Notes: generated from the letters alone by a model not told the origin. Counted from the first letter of the stretch, positions 1-8,174 are shown. The stretch: 45,668 nucleotides of DNA from a virus (IMGVR_UViG_3300006793_000063:1-45668), one strand, 5' to 3'. Translations and numbers: made by a program.

Positions 1-38
1 CTGCCACGATGAGATAGCATGGGGAGTGGAAGGCTACC

Positions 39-563
39 ATGATTGCGGGGCTATTTTGTTCACTGTCGGAACAGGTAGTGTGTCACTTCAGGTTGATATA
101 TCCGAGACATAAAATGCACGAGATCACAAGACAGCGGTTGGTTGAGATGAAAGCCAGGAGAGAAAAAACGACGTTCAAGGTCAGTCGTTCCTCATCTGGA
201 TCAGAAACCGCTCGTCGTTTCAATAAGCTGCTCAACAAGAGCAAAGTGGGGACGTTTTTGGCTGTCGACATCAAGTGGTTGACTGGTATCAAAGGTGGGG
301 AGGGTTGTGGTTGTAAAAATTTAGCTGACGAGATGAACAGAAAAGGTCCTGATTGGTGCGAGAAAAACATCAAATACATTCAGGATAAAATGGTAAAAAA
401 TCGGAATGCGTTGGCAAAAGTGACTGGTGTTCCTGAATCAATACTGGGTACAAAGCCGGGGTTGGTCGCGTTGAAAGCTGGGGCATACATACTCGTCACA
501 AACGCGATTCGAAAGGATCGCATTCGTCACGCAAAACAAGAAGAAGAACTGAAAAGCAGTTGA
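39..563 (+). CDS. Uncharacterised protein with Cys-rich motif
   Basis: A 174-residue protein that I cannot assign to a family. The ATG at 39 follows a GGAAGG-type ribosome binding site, and an in-frame stop lies at 15-17, so the gene is complete. The middle contains a short cysteine cluster (GEGCGCKNL, then GPDWCEKNI about 15 residues later). The rest is strongly basic, with a mostly helical-looking C-terminal half. It is the first gene of a run of glycan-modifying enzymes, so a role in polysaccharide modification is only a guess from position. There is no signal peptide or obvious membrane segment. Confidence 0.7.
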   Translation: MIAGLFCSLSEQVVCHFRLIYPRHKMHEITRQRLVEMKARREKTTFKVSRSSSGSETARRFNKLLNKSKVGTFLAVDIKWLTGIKGGEGCGCKNLADEMNRKGPDWCEKNIKYIQDKMVKNRNALAKVTGVPESILGTKPGLVALKAGAYILVTNAIRKDRIRHAKQEEELKSS

Positions 564-597
564 CAGCAGATCCAAGATCAGAACAGAAACAGAGACA

Positions 598-1431
598 ATG
601 CTTGCGTTCACGGATTCGGACTACCAAGAAACGGATTTCTCAAGGCTCTTAATCAACACACCGGGGGCATTTCTTGTGTGTGGCGGTCCATCTGCCAACA
701 ATATGGATCTGAAATCTCTGAACAACAGAGGCATCTTTTCACTAGCAGTCAACAATGTAGCAGGGCACTCGGAATTCAAACCGAGTGCCTTTGTTTGTTC
801 TGACCCTCCGGAGAAATTCCACCTGGGGATATGGAAAGATCCATCCATTATGAAGTTCGTGCCCCATCCCAAGCTGAGAAAAGGAAGATCAGTGCTTGTG
901 GAGAGACGTGGGGCTGGAGACTTCCGTAAGATCAAGCTCTCAGCTCGTGACTGCCCCAATACGTGGAGTTTCTTACGCCGGGCATGGTTTACCCCAGACG
1001 ATTCGTTCTTCACAGAGGGAGCATCCTGGGGCAATCTGGATGCAGGTGTGAAAAGGACAGGTCTACCAAAAACTGCTTGTACGATGCTGCTGGGTATTCG
1101 TTTATTGTACGAGTTCGGCGTTCGGAAGATTTACCTTCTAGGTGTCGATTTTGATATGACTCCTGGCTATTCGTTTCCACAGCACAGGGATGATGGATCC
1201 ATCAAATCGAATAACAATCAGTTTCGAATCGTCAATGAGTGGTTGACGAAGATGGAAACAGACGGGGTATTCGATCGAGCGGGGCTTCAGATCTTTAATT
1301 GTAATTTATCGTCCAAGTTGGAAGCGTTCACGAAGATCGGGTTCGGTTCAGCCATGGCAGATATTCTTTGTGACTTTCCAGCCGAACCTTTTGATTTAGA
1401 AGGCTGGTACGAAAAGCAGGCAGTACAATGA
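598..1431 (+). CDS. MptE/DUF115-like protein (glycan modification)
   Basis: A 277-residue soluble protein. The N-terminal part (about residues 24-70) reads VCGGPSANNMDLKSLNNRG, then VNN, then KPSAFVCSDPPEKF. This resembles the start of the DUF115/MptE-like fold (PF01973), seen in motility-accessory and sialic-acid-type glycan proteins and in phage glycan clusters. A second conserved-looking stretch is YLLGVDFDMTPG near residue 180. The known families bind sugar nucleotides or pterin diphosphates; the substrate here is unknown. The upstream RBS is weak. The stop overlaps the start of a 15-codon reading frame and is followed by a cupin gene. Confidence 0.75.
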   Translation: MLAFTDSDYQETDFSRLLINTPGAFLVCGGPSANNMDLKSLNNRGIFSLAVNNVAGHSEFKPSAFVCSDPPEKFHLGIWKDPSIMKFVPHPKLRKGRSVLVERRGAGDFRKIKLSARDCPNTWSFLRRAWFTPDDSFFTEGASWGNLDAGVKRTGLPKTACTMLLGIRLLYEFGVRKIYLLGVDFDMTPGYSFPQHRDDGSIKSNNNQFRIVNEWLTKMETDGVFDRAGLQIFNCNLSSKLEAFTKIGFGSAMADILCDFPAEPFDLEGWYEKQAVQ

Positions 1432-1475
1432 AAGCAGGACTTGAAACAGAACCTTCAGAACAGGACGACGAATGA
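1428..1475 (+). CDS. Possible 15-residue coupled leader peptide
   Basis: A very short reading frame (MKAGLETEPSEQDDE). Its ATG overlaps the stop of the preceding gene (ATGA), and its own TGA overlaps the ATG of the following cupin gene in the same way. It would carry ribosomes across a 40-base gap and couple translation of the two neighbours. The peptide is acidic and featureless, and it could equally be chance. Confidence 0.3.
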   Translation: MKAGLETEPSEQDDE

Positions 1476-1942
1476 GCAACTATCAATGGGAAGATAAATG
1501 TTGGGGCAGAACGAAGCAGTTGTGGATCACTGCCGGTCCTCCGATGACAAAGCACATTTTGGAAATGAAAGCAAATACGTTTTGTTCCTTTCATTATCAC
1601 AGAAACCGAGCTAATGTTTTTCATGTACTGAGTGGTCACGTTCGGCTCATACTCTTGAATGGTTTGACACTCAGTCCTGTGGATCTGAAAGAGAACCTGG
1701 TGTTCATAGTTCCGGCACGGGTGTGCCATCAGTTTCAGGTAGTCGAAGACAGTACGATGGTCGAAGACTACTTCTGCGAATCAGGAGCCGTCCCCAATCC
1801 AGACGACATAGAACGGCTTTGGCCGGGAGGTGTGACCTCAGAGAAGTTGATGTCGATCAGTCCTCGTCTTTTGCTGCCCAATGGACAGTTGTGGGTGCCT
1901 TCAGCTCCAGGAGCTTTATTGGAGTTGCCAAATGCAGTTTGA
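1472..1942 (+). CDS. Cupin-domain protein (sugar isomerase/epimerase-like)
   Basis: A 156-residue protein with a single cupin fold. Residues about 39-95 show the two cupin boxes: SFHYHRNRANVFHVLSGHVRLIL (metal-binding histidines and a glutamate-poor first box), then a VFIVPARVCHQF second box. The architecture resembles the small C-terminal cupin of mannose-6-phosphate isomerases and other nucleotide-sugar enzymes. In this cluster it may isomerise or epimerise a sugar precursor. The start overlaps the TGA of the short upstream frame, and the 3' end overlaps the next gene by 11 bases. The exact reaction cannot be told. Confidence 0.75.
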   Translation: MSNYQWEDKCWGRTKQLWITAGPPMTKHILEMKANTFCSFHYHRNRANVFHVLSGHVRLILLNGLTLSPVDLKENLVFIVPARVCHQFQVVEDSTMVEDYFCESGAVPNPDDIERLWPGGVTSEKLMSISPRLLLPNGQLWVPSAPGALLELPNAV

Positions 1943-2723
1943 TATCGTGCTTGGCGTCGATCTGGAACACATGCCCCATCTTAGGCGGGTGTGGCCGAAT
2001 TGGCAGCAGTACAAGCCTTCACTGTTCGAGCATCAAATCATAATCTTCTACGACAGCTCAGTCGATCCGGAGACATTGCGAGTGGTCGTTGGGCCAGATC
2101 CAAAGCTGGTCTCATGGAGACCGATGGCTCATTACTCTGACGATGGTACGAAGTGGACCAAGCCCCAGAGGCAAAAGATGCTGGCCGGGTTTGTGTACAC
2201 AGCGGCACTGAACGTGAAGTCTCCTTACTGGTTGAAGTTAGATCTGGATGTGATCGCCTCTGGTGTAGATGACTGGATCGATCCGGATTGGTTCGAAGGT
2301 GATCCAGCCATCATATCACATCCATGGGGGTACACAAAGCCAGCTGATCAGATGATGGAATTGGATCGTTGGCTGATTGACAGTCGCAAAAGCATGTATC
2401 CTGAGTTCATGGAAAAGTGCAGCTGCCTCAACCTTGCTCCCATTCCGGGGCACGGGATGTTATCCCACAAGCGAATCATTTCCTGGTGTGGGTTTTTCCA
2501 ATCGGAGTTTACTCGGATCTGTTCGATGGCGGCTTCTGTTTCTTGTGGGCATGGGAAGCTCCCAGTTCCATCACAGGACGGGTATATGTGGTGGATGGCA
2601 CAAAGCCAAGGGCTTCCAATCCATCGAGTAGGAATGAAGCGGAGAGGCTGGATCCATCGATCCTCACTGAAGAATATGGACGCAGAACTGGAGAAATTGA
2701 ATGTGGATGGAGCTTCTGGTTAA
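1932..2723 (+). CDS. Glycosyltransferase-like protein (GT-A type)
   Basis: A 263-residue protein starting at the ATG inside the end of the cupin gene; an upstream in-frame ATG at 1881 would add 17 residues of unrelated-looking sequence. The N-terminus MQFDIVLGVDLEHMPHL has a beta-strand/switch pattern. The segment YWLKLDLDVIAS near residue 112 carries a D-x-D-type metal/nucleotide-sugar site, typical of GT-A glycosyltransferases. No signal peptide or membrane helix is seen. It is likely a cytoplasmic enzyme decorating phage DNA, virion or host polysaccharide; acceptor and donor are unknown. Confidence 0.7.
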   Translation: MQFDIVLGVDLEHMPHLRRVWPNWQQYKPSLFEHQIIIFYDSSVDPETLRVVVGPDPKLVSWRPMAHYSDDGTKWTKPQRQKMLAGFVYTAALNVKSPYWLKLDLDVIASGVDDWIDPDWFEGDPAIISHPWGYTKPADQMMELDRWLIDSRKSMYPEFMEKCSCLNLAPIPGHGMLSHKRIISWCGFFQSEFTRICSMAASVSCGHGKLPVPSQDGYMWWMAQSQGLPIHRVGMKRRGWIHRSSLKNMDAELEKLNVDGASG

Positions 2724-2739
2724 GTTGCTGCTACGAGTG

Positions 2740-2835
2740 ATGCAGTCCCTTTTCGTTATCTGCATCGGCTGGTCAGTATTGGAAATTTACGAATGTGCTT
2801 ATTACGCAAAGAAGGAACGACAGAGCGATGACTAA
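2740..2835 (+). CDS. Possible 31-residue membrane microprotein
   Basis: A short frame between two glycosyltransferase genes. The peptide has a hydrophobic stretch (MQSLFVICIGWSVLEIYE) followed by a basic and then acidic tail, so it could be a single-pass inner-membrane peptide. Its stop overlaps the ATG at 2828 of the next gene, the usual coupling arrangement in this genome. There is no good Shine-Dalgarno sequence, so confidence is low. Confidence 0.35.
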   Translation: MQSLFVICIGWSVLEIYECAYYAKKERQSDD

Positions 2836-3691
2836 GCGAGTTTTTTATCTGATGTCAGGTTCGGCTCATTGTCCGTATTTGGTGACCAGCCTGCACAGTC
2901 TTCGGAACACGGCTCATTTCACTGGAGAGGTCGAGGTGTACGCTTGGCCGGATTCGATCGAGTTAGTGTCTCGGATCGCGGAAGATCTGGAGTTGGGAAT
3001 TCGTGTCATTGAGCGAGAGCCTGAGTATCGCGGCAAGAATTCGCAGTTCCTTGACAAGATTCGATTGGCTCAGTCCATGGAAGATGGTGTGAATCTGTAT
3101 CTGGATGCGGACACGATGCCGGTGCAGGAGTTAGATGTGTTATTCGCTGAGGCAGAGAACAGCTTCGTTGCTACACAGTTTGGAAACTGGGTGTCCAATG
3201 AAGGCATGCCGCGAAAGAGAGTCAATCGGCTTACTGAGTATTTTGAATCCGATTGGTTGGATGCGGCTTTGATGCACCCTTTCCCAAGCCCGAACGGAGG
3301 GGTGTTTGCATTTACTGAGCAAGCGGGGGATTTGTTGGCTTACTGGGAACAGTGGACGAATCGAGTCAAGAAGAACATTTTCATTGCTGATGAGGCTTGC
3401 TTGCATGTGATGGTTGCTGCTTTCCTCGGCAAGGGTCTCTGGTGCTCTCCAGGCTGCTGGAACTCTTCCCCGAAGCACAAAGTATGTTCTGATGAAGAAG
3501 TGAAGATCTGGCACTTCCATGGGGACTCAAACGTACGCAGGAAAGACGGCAAGTTCAAAAGTCAGAAGGGGTACGATGTGTGGTGGCCGGTTTTTCAGGA
3601 GTGCTTGGATCAGAATGTGGGTGGAGTTGCTGAGTGGTGTAAGTCAGCTGGAAATTCTGACATAAATTATCTTTTAGGAGGAAAGCAATGA
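2828..3691 (+). CDS. Glycosyltransferase, GT8-like
   Basis: A 287-residue enzyme. The start MTKRVFYLMSGSAH is typical of the first strand of a GT-A fold. YLDADTMPVQEL near residue 92 is a D-x-D motif of the GT8/glycogenin type. FPSPNGGVFAF and the late KIWHFHGD (H-x-H) fit the acceptor and metal sites of such enzymes. An in-frame ATG at 2795 would add 11 residues; I prefer 2828 because it overlaps the short upstream frame and gives the family-like N-terminus. It probably transfers a sugar from a nucleotide sugar in the cytoplasm. Confidence 0.8.
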   Translation: MTKRVFYLMSGSAHCPYLVTSLHSLRNTAHFTGEVEVYAWPDSIELVSRIAEDLELGIRVIEREPEYRGKNSQFLDKIRLAQSMEDGVNLYLDADTMPVQELDVLFAEAENSFVATQFGNWVSNEGMPRKRVNRLTEYFESDWLDAALMHPFPSPNGGVFAFTEQAGDLLAYWEQWTNRVKKNIFIADEACLHVMVAAFLGKGLWCSPGCWNSSPKHKVCSDEEVKIWHFHGDSNVRRKDGKFKSQKGYDVWWPVFQECLDQNVGGVAEWCKSAGNSDINYLLGGKQ

Positions 3692-4557
3692 AATACCGAC
3701 GACTCGCAAAAAATGAGATCATCGTGTACGGGGATGAAGTTGATCGGTGTTCAGATGCTTGGACTTATGTTCCGGTATGGGAACCTGTGCATGATGATGA
3801 CATAGGAAAACTTGCTCCAGATCCACAGTATCCTTCCCATCGACAGTACCGGCGGGCGATCGCAGCTGGTGTTCGGAACTACACAGATCGTCGCAAACTG
3901 GCTCTGGAGGAAGAGCATCGGGTAGCGTTCGAGCCGCTTGAAAATCAGGTGTCCATTGGGATCCAGGATCGTAGCAATTTCAGCTTCACTCGCAATTGGT
4001 TTCGGCAAAGAAACCAGAGCACATGGAGCACGTTCTTCCCAGGTAGGTTCAAGTCGACTGAGCCGCACAAGATGCTTCAGATTGGAGTCTTTGAGGGCCA
4101 AGATCTCGTGTGGTGTTTGCAGAACATTTTAAGCCATCCGAGAAGTAGAGTGATCACGATCGATCCATGGGAGTCTACTCGGAAAATTGACACAGAGCAC
4201 ATGGATGCTGTGATGCAAAGGGCTCGTGTGAATTTGGCTCAGTTTGGAAATCAAGTTGATGTCAATCGTGGATATTCTCAGCAGTTCCTCAAATCAAAGC
4301 ATCCAGCACTGATCAAAAAGACCTTTGATCTGGCGATCATCGATGGTGATCATACAGCAGATGCAGTGTACCAGGATGCGATCTTGACGCTGCCTCTGAT
4401 GAAGAAGGGCAGCTGGATGGTGTTCGATGATGTTCGAAATCGAGTTCGGAAAAAAGATCATGTACAGCAGGGGCTCGATCGTTTCATTCGATTGAATCCC
4501 GGAGCTACTCAATTGGCTTGGCGGCACCGATACTGTGATTGTCTGGAGGTTCTGTGA
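3688..4557 (+). CDS. SAM-dependent methyltransferase with N-terminal extension
   Basis: A 289-residue protein with a near-perfect RBS (AGGAGG 8 bases before ATG). Residues 1-75 form a short domain (GDEVDRCSDAWTYVPVWEPV) that I associate with phage methyltransferases of this kind. From about residue 128 it is a class I methyltransferase of the Methyltransf_24 type: LQIGVFEGQDLVW (motif I), VITIDPWES (motif II), DLAIIDGDHTADAV (motif IV, metal-binding catechol-type) and KGSWMVFDDV. It likely methylates a small molecule or sugar hydroxyl. Its stop overlaps the next start (TGATG). Confidence 0.85.
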   Translation: MKYRRLAKNEIIVYGDEVDRCSDAWTYVPVWEPVHDDDIGKLAPDPQYPSHRQYRRAIAAGVRNYTDRRKLALEEEHRVAFEPLENQVSIGIQDRSNFSFTRNWFRQRNQSTWSTFFPGRFKSTEPHKMLQIGVFEGQDLVWCLQNILSHPRSRVITIDPWESTRKIDTEHMDAVMQRARVNLAQFGNQVDVNRGYSQQFLKSKHPALIKKTFDLAIIDGDHTADAVYQDAILTLPLMKKGSWMVFDDVRNRVRKKDHVQQGLDRFIRLNPGATQLAWRHRYCDCLEVL

Positions 4558-5168
4558 TGGCTGAGCAGCACCAATTCGATTGCCATGAGGATTATGTCAA
4601 AGCTCAGACGAAGTTGACTTCATTCAAAATAAATAGAAAGAAGACCACTCGCTGCTTCTGCGTTGATGCTGTTGTTGCTGTCATTGAAGAGCATTTTGAT
4701 CCTCGATTGACAGACCCTAGAGGGCTGTTTGGTTTATGCCATGGGGTTCGGACGGGACAAGAGCTTGACATGTTCGAAAATGCGTTCGGAGGTGGTTGGG
4801 TAGGCACTGAGATTTTTCCTGAAATCTGCGACGGCAAACGGATTTTGAATCAGTCTTTTGATGAGTTGCCTGCTTCGTGGTGCGGAGCTTTCGATATTGT
4901 GTACTCGAATTCATTCGATCACTCCCGATACCCAAGAGGCACGGCATCGACATGGGTGGAAGCATTAGCCCCTGGCGGTCGACTGTTCGTCGAATGGACG
5001 GAGTGGCATGAAAAGCTCGGTAGCAGAGGAAACAGAGCTGATTGCTACGCGGCTTCTTTGGATGAATACATTGAAGTGTTCAATCGAGCGGGGGAAGTTG
5101 AAACAGTCCTAGATGCCTTTGAGCAGTGTGAAAGAAAGATCGTGGTGGTAAAATGCAAGCAGAACTGA
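4557..5168 (+). CDS. Class I SAM methyltransferase-like protein
   Basis: A 203-residue protein coupled by TGATG to the preceding methyltransferase. Recognisable parts are a degenerate SAM-binding loop (GLFGLCHGVRTGQEL), an acidic strand end (VGTEIFPEI), FDIVYSNSFDHS and a LAPGGRLFVEWTEW segment, the classic order of a Rossmann methyltransferase. Catalytic residues beyond that are not obvious. In context it would act on a glycan or glycan precursor. An upstream in-frame ATG at 4539 lies inside the previous gene and is less likely. Confidence 0.75.
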   Translation: MAEQHQFDCHEDYVKAQTKLTSFKINRKKTTRCFCVDAVVAVIEEHFDPRLTDPRGLFGLCHGVRTGQELDMFENAFGGGWVGTEIFPEICDGKRILNQSFDELPASWCGAFDIVYSNSFDHSRYPRGTASTWVEALAPGGRLFVEWTEWHEKLGSRGNRADCYAASLDEYIEVFNRAGEVETVLDAFEQCERKIVVVKCKQN

Positions 5169-5701
5169 TCAGACTCATTCAAAAGCACTGCGGCCCTCAT
5201 CCAACCATGGGGGCTGAGATTGGCGTCTGCAAAGGGGAGACTTCAGTTCAGTTGCTGTTGGCTTTCCCACAGACTCATCTGGTGTTTGTTGATCCTTGGA
5301 TTGAATGGCCAGCAGGATCGACATACCACGACGCTCACAAACGAACGGGCCGGTGGGATCAGAATGCTTGGAAAAACGTAGAGCAAGCAGCTCGGGCCAG
5401 GATCGATTCCTACGCTTTACCAGAGCGGTATGAAATCCAAAAAGAGCTGTCCACAGTGGCGGCTGAAAGGTACGCAGACGACGCTTTCGATTTCGTTTTC
5501 ATTGATGCCAATCATACGGAAGAGTCTGTATCTGCAGACATCAAGGCTTGGTTGCCAAAGACAAAAAAGCTTCTGTGCGGGCACGACTACGGCAGATCTT
5601 ACAAAGGAGTCAAGCGAGCTGTAGACAACTGGTTTGATGAATGCGTAGAGGCTCCAGGGGCTCGTCTCTGGGCTGTGGATCTTGAGAGGTGGAGGCTATG
5701 A
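5153..5701 (+). CDS. SAM methyltransferase, Methyltransf_24 type
   Basis: A 182-residue compact class I methyltransferase. MGAEIGVCKGETSVQLL is motif I, LVFVDPWIEW motif II, and FDFVFIDANHTEESVSADI followed by LLCGHDYG gives the metal-dependent O-methyltransferase pattern. It is the third methyltransferase in a row and starts 16 bases inside the preceding gene. The combination with glycosyltransferases and a sulfotransferase suggests O-methylation of sugars. The nearest alternative is a macrocin-O-methyltransferase-like enzyme; the substrate is unknown. Confidence 0.85.
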   Translation: MQAELIRLIQKHCGPHPTMGAEIGVCKGETSVQLLLAFPQTHLVFVDPWIEWPAGSTYHDAHKRTGRWDQNAWKNVEQAARARIDSYALPERYEIQKELSTVAAERYADDAFDFVFIDANHTEESVSADIKAWLPKTKKLLCGHDYGRSYKGVKRAVDNWFDECVEAPGARLWAVDLERWRL

Positions 5702-6264
5702 TTCGCTACGAAAGGTTTTCGTTTGCGGCGGCTCCACGGACTGCGTCAACGTGGTTCATTCAAGCTTGTGATGCTGCTGGGTTCGTCTCCAAAGAAGGCA
5801 ATGTCTTTTCCAAGCATGCCCCAGATACAGATCCAGGCATTTACAAGGTGTCGATGGTACGCAGGCCGGTCGATTGGCTCCAGTCCATCTACTATTCACT
5901 CAGTGGGGGTTTGATTGGAGAGTTGCAATTTGATGCCATCAGCATGTTCGCTCGCAATGCGATCAACGTAGAAGACTTTTTTGAAAAGTACCTACAATCA
6001 GAGCACAGGGTTGCAGATGCTTTCAATGTGTATCAGCCGAATTCTGTGGTACGGGTGGAAGATCTACCATGGGCTGCTGTCGAGCTGTTCGAGAGTTTCG
6101 GGGCATCAGAAGAAGAAGGCAAAGCGGTGGCTGAGTTGCCCAAGGTCAATTCTACCAAGTTGGCTGGATTCCCAGAAAACAAGTTCCCGCCATTGGATCG
6201 TAAATTGAGAAGGCGAGTGTTTGAGAAAGAGCGAGATTTCTGTGAACGGTGCGAGTATTTCTAA
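5698..6264 (+). CDS. Sulfotransferase-like P-loop protein
   Basis: A 188-residue protein. AAAPRTASTWF (residues 10-20) matches the 5'-phosphosulfate-binding loop of PAPS sulfotransferases, and SMVRRPVDWLQSIYYS matches the 3'-phosphate-binding motif (R-x-P-x-x-x-x-x-S). VRVEDLPW is the usual later strand. It probably transfers sulfate from PAPS to a hydroxyl of a carbohydrate. The ATG at 5698 overlaps the previous stop; a GTG at 5689 is possible but less attractive. Phage-encoded sulfotransferases are uncommon. Confidence 0.75.
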   Translation: MIRYERFSFAAAPRTASTWFIQACDAAGFVSKEGNVFSKHAPDTDPGIYKVSMVRRPVDWLQSIYYSLSGGLIGELQFDAISMFARNAINVEDFFEKYLQSEHRVADAFNVYQPNSVVRVEDLPWAAVELFESFGASEEEGKAVAELPKVNSTKLAGFPENKFPPLDRKLRRRVFEKERDFCERCEYF

Positions 6265-6506
6265 TGACAGATGATGAGCTGCCCCTCTCGTGGGATGACA
6301 AGGGTTACGCCAACAAGAAGTGCCAGCTGATCGATGCTCAGATGGAAATGCACATCGATCCGTTTGAGCCTTGTCAGTTCCCACCGGGTTCTCCCCAAAA
6401 AGTGGCAGCAATGGCGGCACGGTTCTCAGTCGGGATGTCGTTGTGGAATTTTGGAGACGCAGATCATTCCAGTATTTTGAGGATCGTGGTCGATGAAGAG
6501 CATTGA
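6264..6506 (+). CDS. Uncharacterised small protein
   Basis: An 80-residue protein starting at a TAATG overlap with the sulfotransferase stop. It contains an acidic N-terminus (TDDELPLSWDDKGYAN), a GSPQKVAAMAARF helix and SLWNFGDADHSS. I do not recognise the family. It overlaps the next glycosyltransferase by 14 bases, so it belongs to the same transcriptional unit. Confidence 0.65.
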   Translation: MTDDELPLSWDDKGYANKKCQLIDAQMEMHIDPFEPCQFPPGSPQKVAAMAARFSVGMSLWNFGDADHSSILRIVVDEEH

Positions 6507-7227
6507 AATCGTATCGCACTGTTGGGCTGGAGAGCTCAAGATCTATGCTCAGCTGTTGCGGCTGCAGATCAGTTCTTTGATCCTCAGAAGCAAGCACGAG
6601 TGCCAGGTGACGCTGTCAGTGGTGTATTCTCCTGGGGATGAGCACACTACGAAAGTGGTGGACTGGGCAGAGAAGGCTTTGAGTTTCAGAGACGTAGTGC
6701 TGAATCGGATACCAGTACCTCGCAAGTTGCTATTCCAGAGAGCGGCGGGCCGGAATATCGCGGCACTCAGAACAGAAGCTGATGTGGTGTTTTTTACTGA
6801 TTGTGATTATCTATTCACTGGTACGTCACTAGATGACGCTCTAACGGCCTGCCTGACAAGTCCGACAGCTATTACGTTTCCAACAGAAGTCAACGCCAGT
6901 CGGACACACAGCCACGGAGACAGCACGATACTGACAGCGGACATGAGCCCATCCATGTTGTGTGATATCAATCTGGATGACTTTGCTATGACTCGATATG
7001 GCAAAGCGATCGGGGGTATCCAGATCGTGGCGGGCGATCGTTGTCGATCTCTTGGATACCTTCCCAATTCGAAGTGGACTCGACCACTAGCTGACATCAG
7101 CCGGGGCTTTTTGCCTTGTCGTTGTGATGTTCGCTTCCGTAAATCAGTTGGTGAAAAAAATGAAGCTGACATAAATGGAGTATGCAGAGTAAGGCATTCG
7201 CAAAGAGGGAGGGATTGTTCCCGATGA
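6493..7227 (+). CDS. Glycosyltransferase (GT-A fold, GT2-like)
   Basis: A 244-residue enzyme. It opens with a beta-strand (IEIVSHCWAGELKIYAQLL), includes FQRAAGRNIAALRTEADVVFFTDCDYLF near residues 78-105 with a D-C-D motif (nucleotide-sugar/metal site), and ends with GVCRVRHSQRG. I associate the late R-x-R-H-S with the final strand of this family. An HNH endonuclease gene starts exactly at its stop codon, and the last residues (RGRDC) recur at the end of that endonuclease; see findings. Confidence 0.8.
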   Translation: MKSIEIVSHCWAGELKIYAQLLRLQISSLILRSKHECQVTLSVVYSPGDEHTTKVVDWAEKALSFRDVVLNRIPVPRKLLFQRAAGRNIAALRTEADVVFFTDCDYLFTGTSLDDALTACLTSPTAITFPTEVNASRTHSHGDSTILTADMSPSMLCDINLDDFAMTRYGKAIGGIQIVAGDRCRSLGYLPNSKWTRPLADISRGFLPCRCDVRFRKSVGEKNEADINGVCRVRHSQRGRDCSR

Positions 7228-7733
7228 TCACACAAGACACAGTGGAAAAATTATTAAGGTACAATGCAGTTACAGGTGAGTTCCATTGGAAGAAGAGTTC
7301 AGGATCGAAGTCTGCTGGATCGGTTGCTTCTCATGTTGGAAAGTTGGGGTATGTTCAAATTAGAATAGATGGGGTTCTGTACTATGCTCATCGGTTGGCT
7401 TGGCTGGTGTCTCATGGGTGCTTTCCAACAGCACAAATTGATCACATCAATCACAACAGATCTGATAACCGATTGTGCAATCTGAGAGAAGTGTCCCATG
7501 CGGAGAATCAACGCAATAAGGGGATGAATTCTCGAAATAAATCAGGGGTTACTGGGGTATTTTGGGATTTTGTAAATAATAAATGGAAAGCACAGATTAA
7601 ATTTGAAGGCAAAGTAGTGAATCTGGGAAGGTTTTCCGCCAAAACCGATGCTATCGCTGCTCGCACTGCCGCTGAAGCAAAAGCAAACTACCACCCCAAT
7701 CATGGAATTGGGGAGCGGGGTCGAGATTGCTGA
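7224..7733 (+). CDS. HNH endonuclease with AP2-like DNA-binding domain
   Basis: A 169-residue free-standing homing-type endonuclease. YAHRLAWLVSHG, then QIDHINHNRSDNRLCNL is the HNH_3 core (His-Asn-His with the D-H-I-N-H-N signature). The C-terminal part SGVTGVFWDFVNNKWKAQI plus VNLGRFSAKTDAIAARTAAE is an AP2/ERF-type DNA-binding unit. The ATG at 7224 overlaps the TGA of the glycosyltransferase; an ATG at 7182 would add 14 residues. Such genes are selfish elements that nick a target in related phages. Its placement at the junction of the glycan cluster and the early region suggests insertion. Confidence 0.88.
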   Translation: MITQDTVEKLLRYNAVTGEFHWKKSSGSKSAGSVASHVGKLGYVQIRIDGVLYYAHRLAWLVSHGCFPTAQIDHINHNRSDNRLCNLREVSHAENQRNKGMNSRNKSGVTGVFWDFVNNKWKAQIKFEGKVVNLGRFSAKTDAIAARTAAEAKANYHPNHGIGERGRDC

Positions 7734-7740
7734 AGGGTTA

Positions 7741-7850
7741 TTTTCCGTAATCTTTCAGATATTTCCCCTTTGGCTGCTCTTCTCCCTCAAAAATGTCGTA
7801 CAATACTTGTGTGACGTGACTTTTGAGGTTTCTTAGAGAGGAGATGTGCC
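7741..7850 (+). promoter_or_regulatory. Early regulatory cassette, copy 1 (degenerate)
   Basis: A diverged member of a ten-copy cassette family. -35-like TGCTCT at 7775-7780, 18-base spacer, TACAAT at 7799-7804, then GTGACGTGAC as in the other copies and a GAGAGGAGA ribosome binding site. The upstream segment keeps pieces (GTAATCTTTCAG, TTCCCCTT) of the stem-loop but the arms no longer pair well. It drives the first small early operon, 7851 onward. Confidence 0.7.
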
Positions 7851-8174
7851 GTGCGTGTTCCAACTGTAATTCACCTGAATCGATTCCGTGAGTTGATCAT
7901 GGAAGACATCGGGGTGGAAGTTCCAGACGTGCTGACGTTCAAAGTGAACGATCTGGTGGAGTTGATGAACGTACCACTCAACCGCCGGTTCTTTGGTCCC
8001 TTGAGTCCTCTGGTAGAGAATGCCATTGTGAACATCCAGTACGGGCTAGCATTGGGGACCGAAGCGATTATTGTAAAGTACAGCTATCTGATTGATTTTG
8101 CTGATAAGCATGGGGATGACGAGCGTGTAGTGACCAAGATTGTTTACCCTGGCGGGGAGGTACAAGTAGCATGA
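7851..8174 (+). CDS. Uncharacterised early protein
   Basis: A 107-residue protein with a GTG start 7 bases after GAGGAGA, directly behind cassette 1. The sequence has alternating hydrophobic stretches (IHLNRFRELIMEDIGVEV, LVENAIVNIQYGLALG) and no motif I recognise. Its stop overlaps the next start. Likely an early, host-directed or accessory protein by position only. Confidence 0.65.
   Translation: MRVPTVIHLNRFRELIMEDIGVEVPDVLTFKVNDLVELMNVPLNRRFFGPLSPLVENAIVNIQYGLALGTEAIIVKYSYLIDFADKHGDDERVVTKIVYPGGEVQVA

Noticed and set aside
7190-7733. Group I intron carrying the HNH gene
   Set aside because: The interval is nearly all coding and too short for intron core helices; free-standing endonuclease is simpler.
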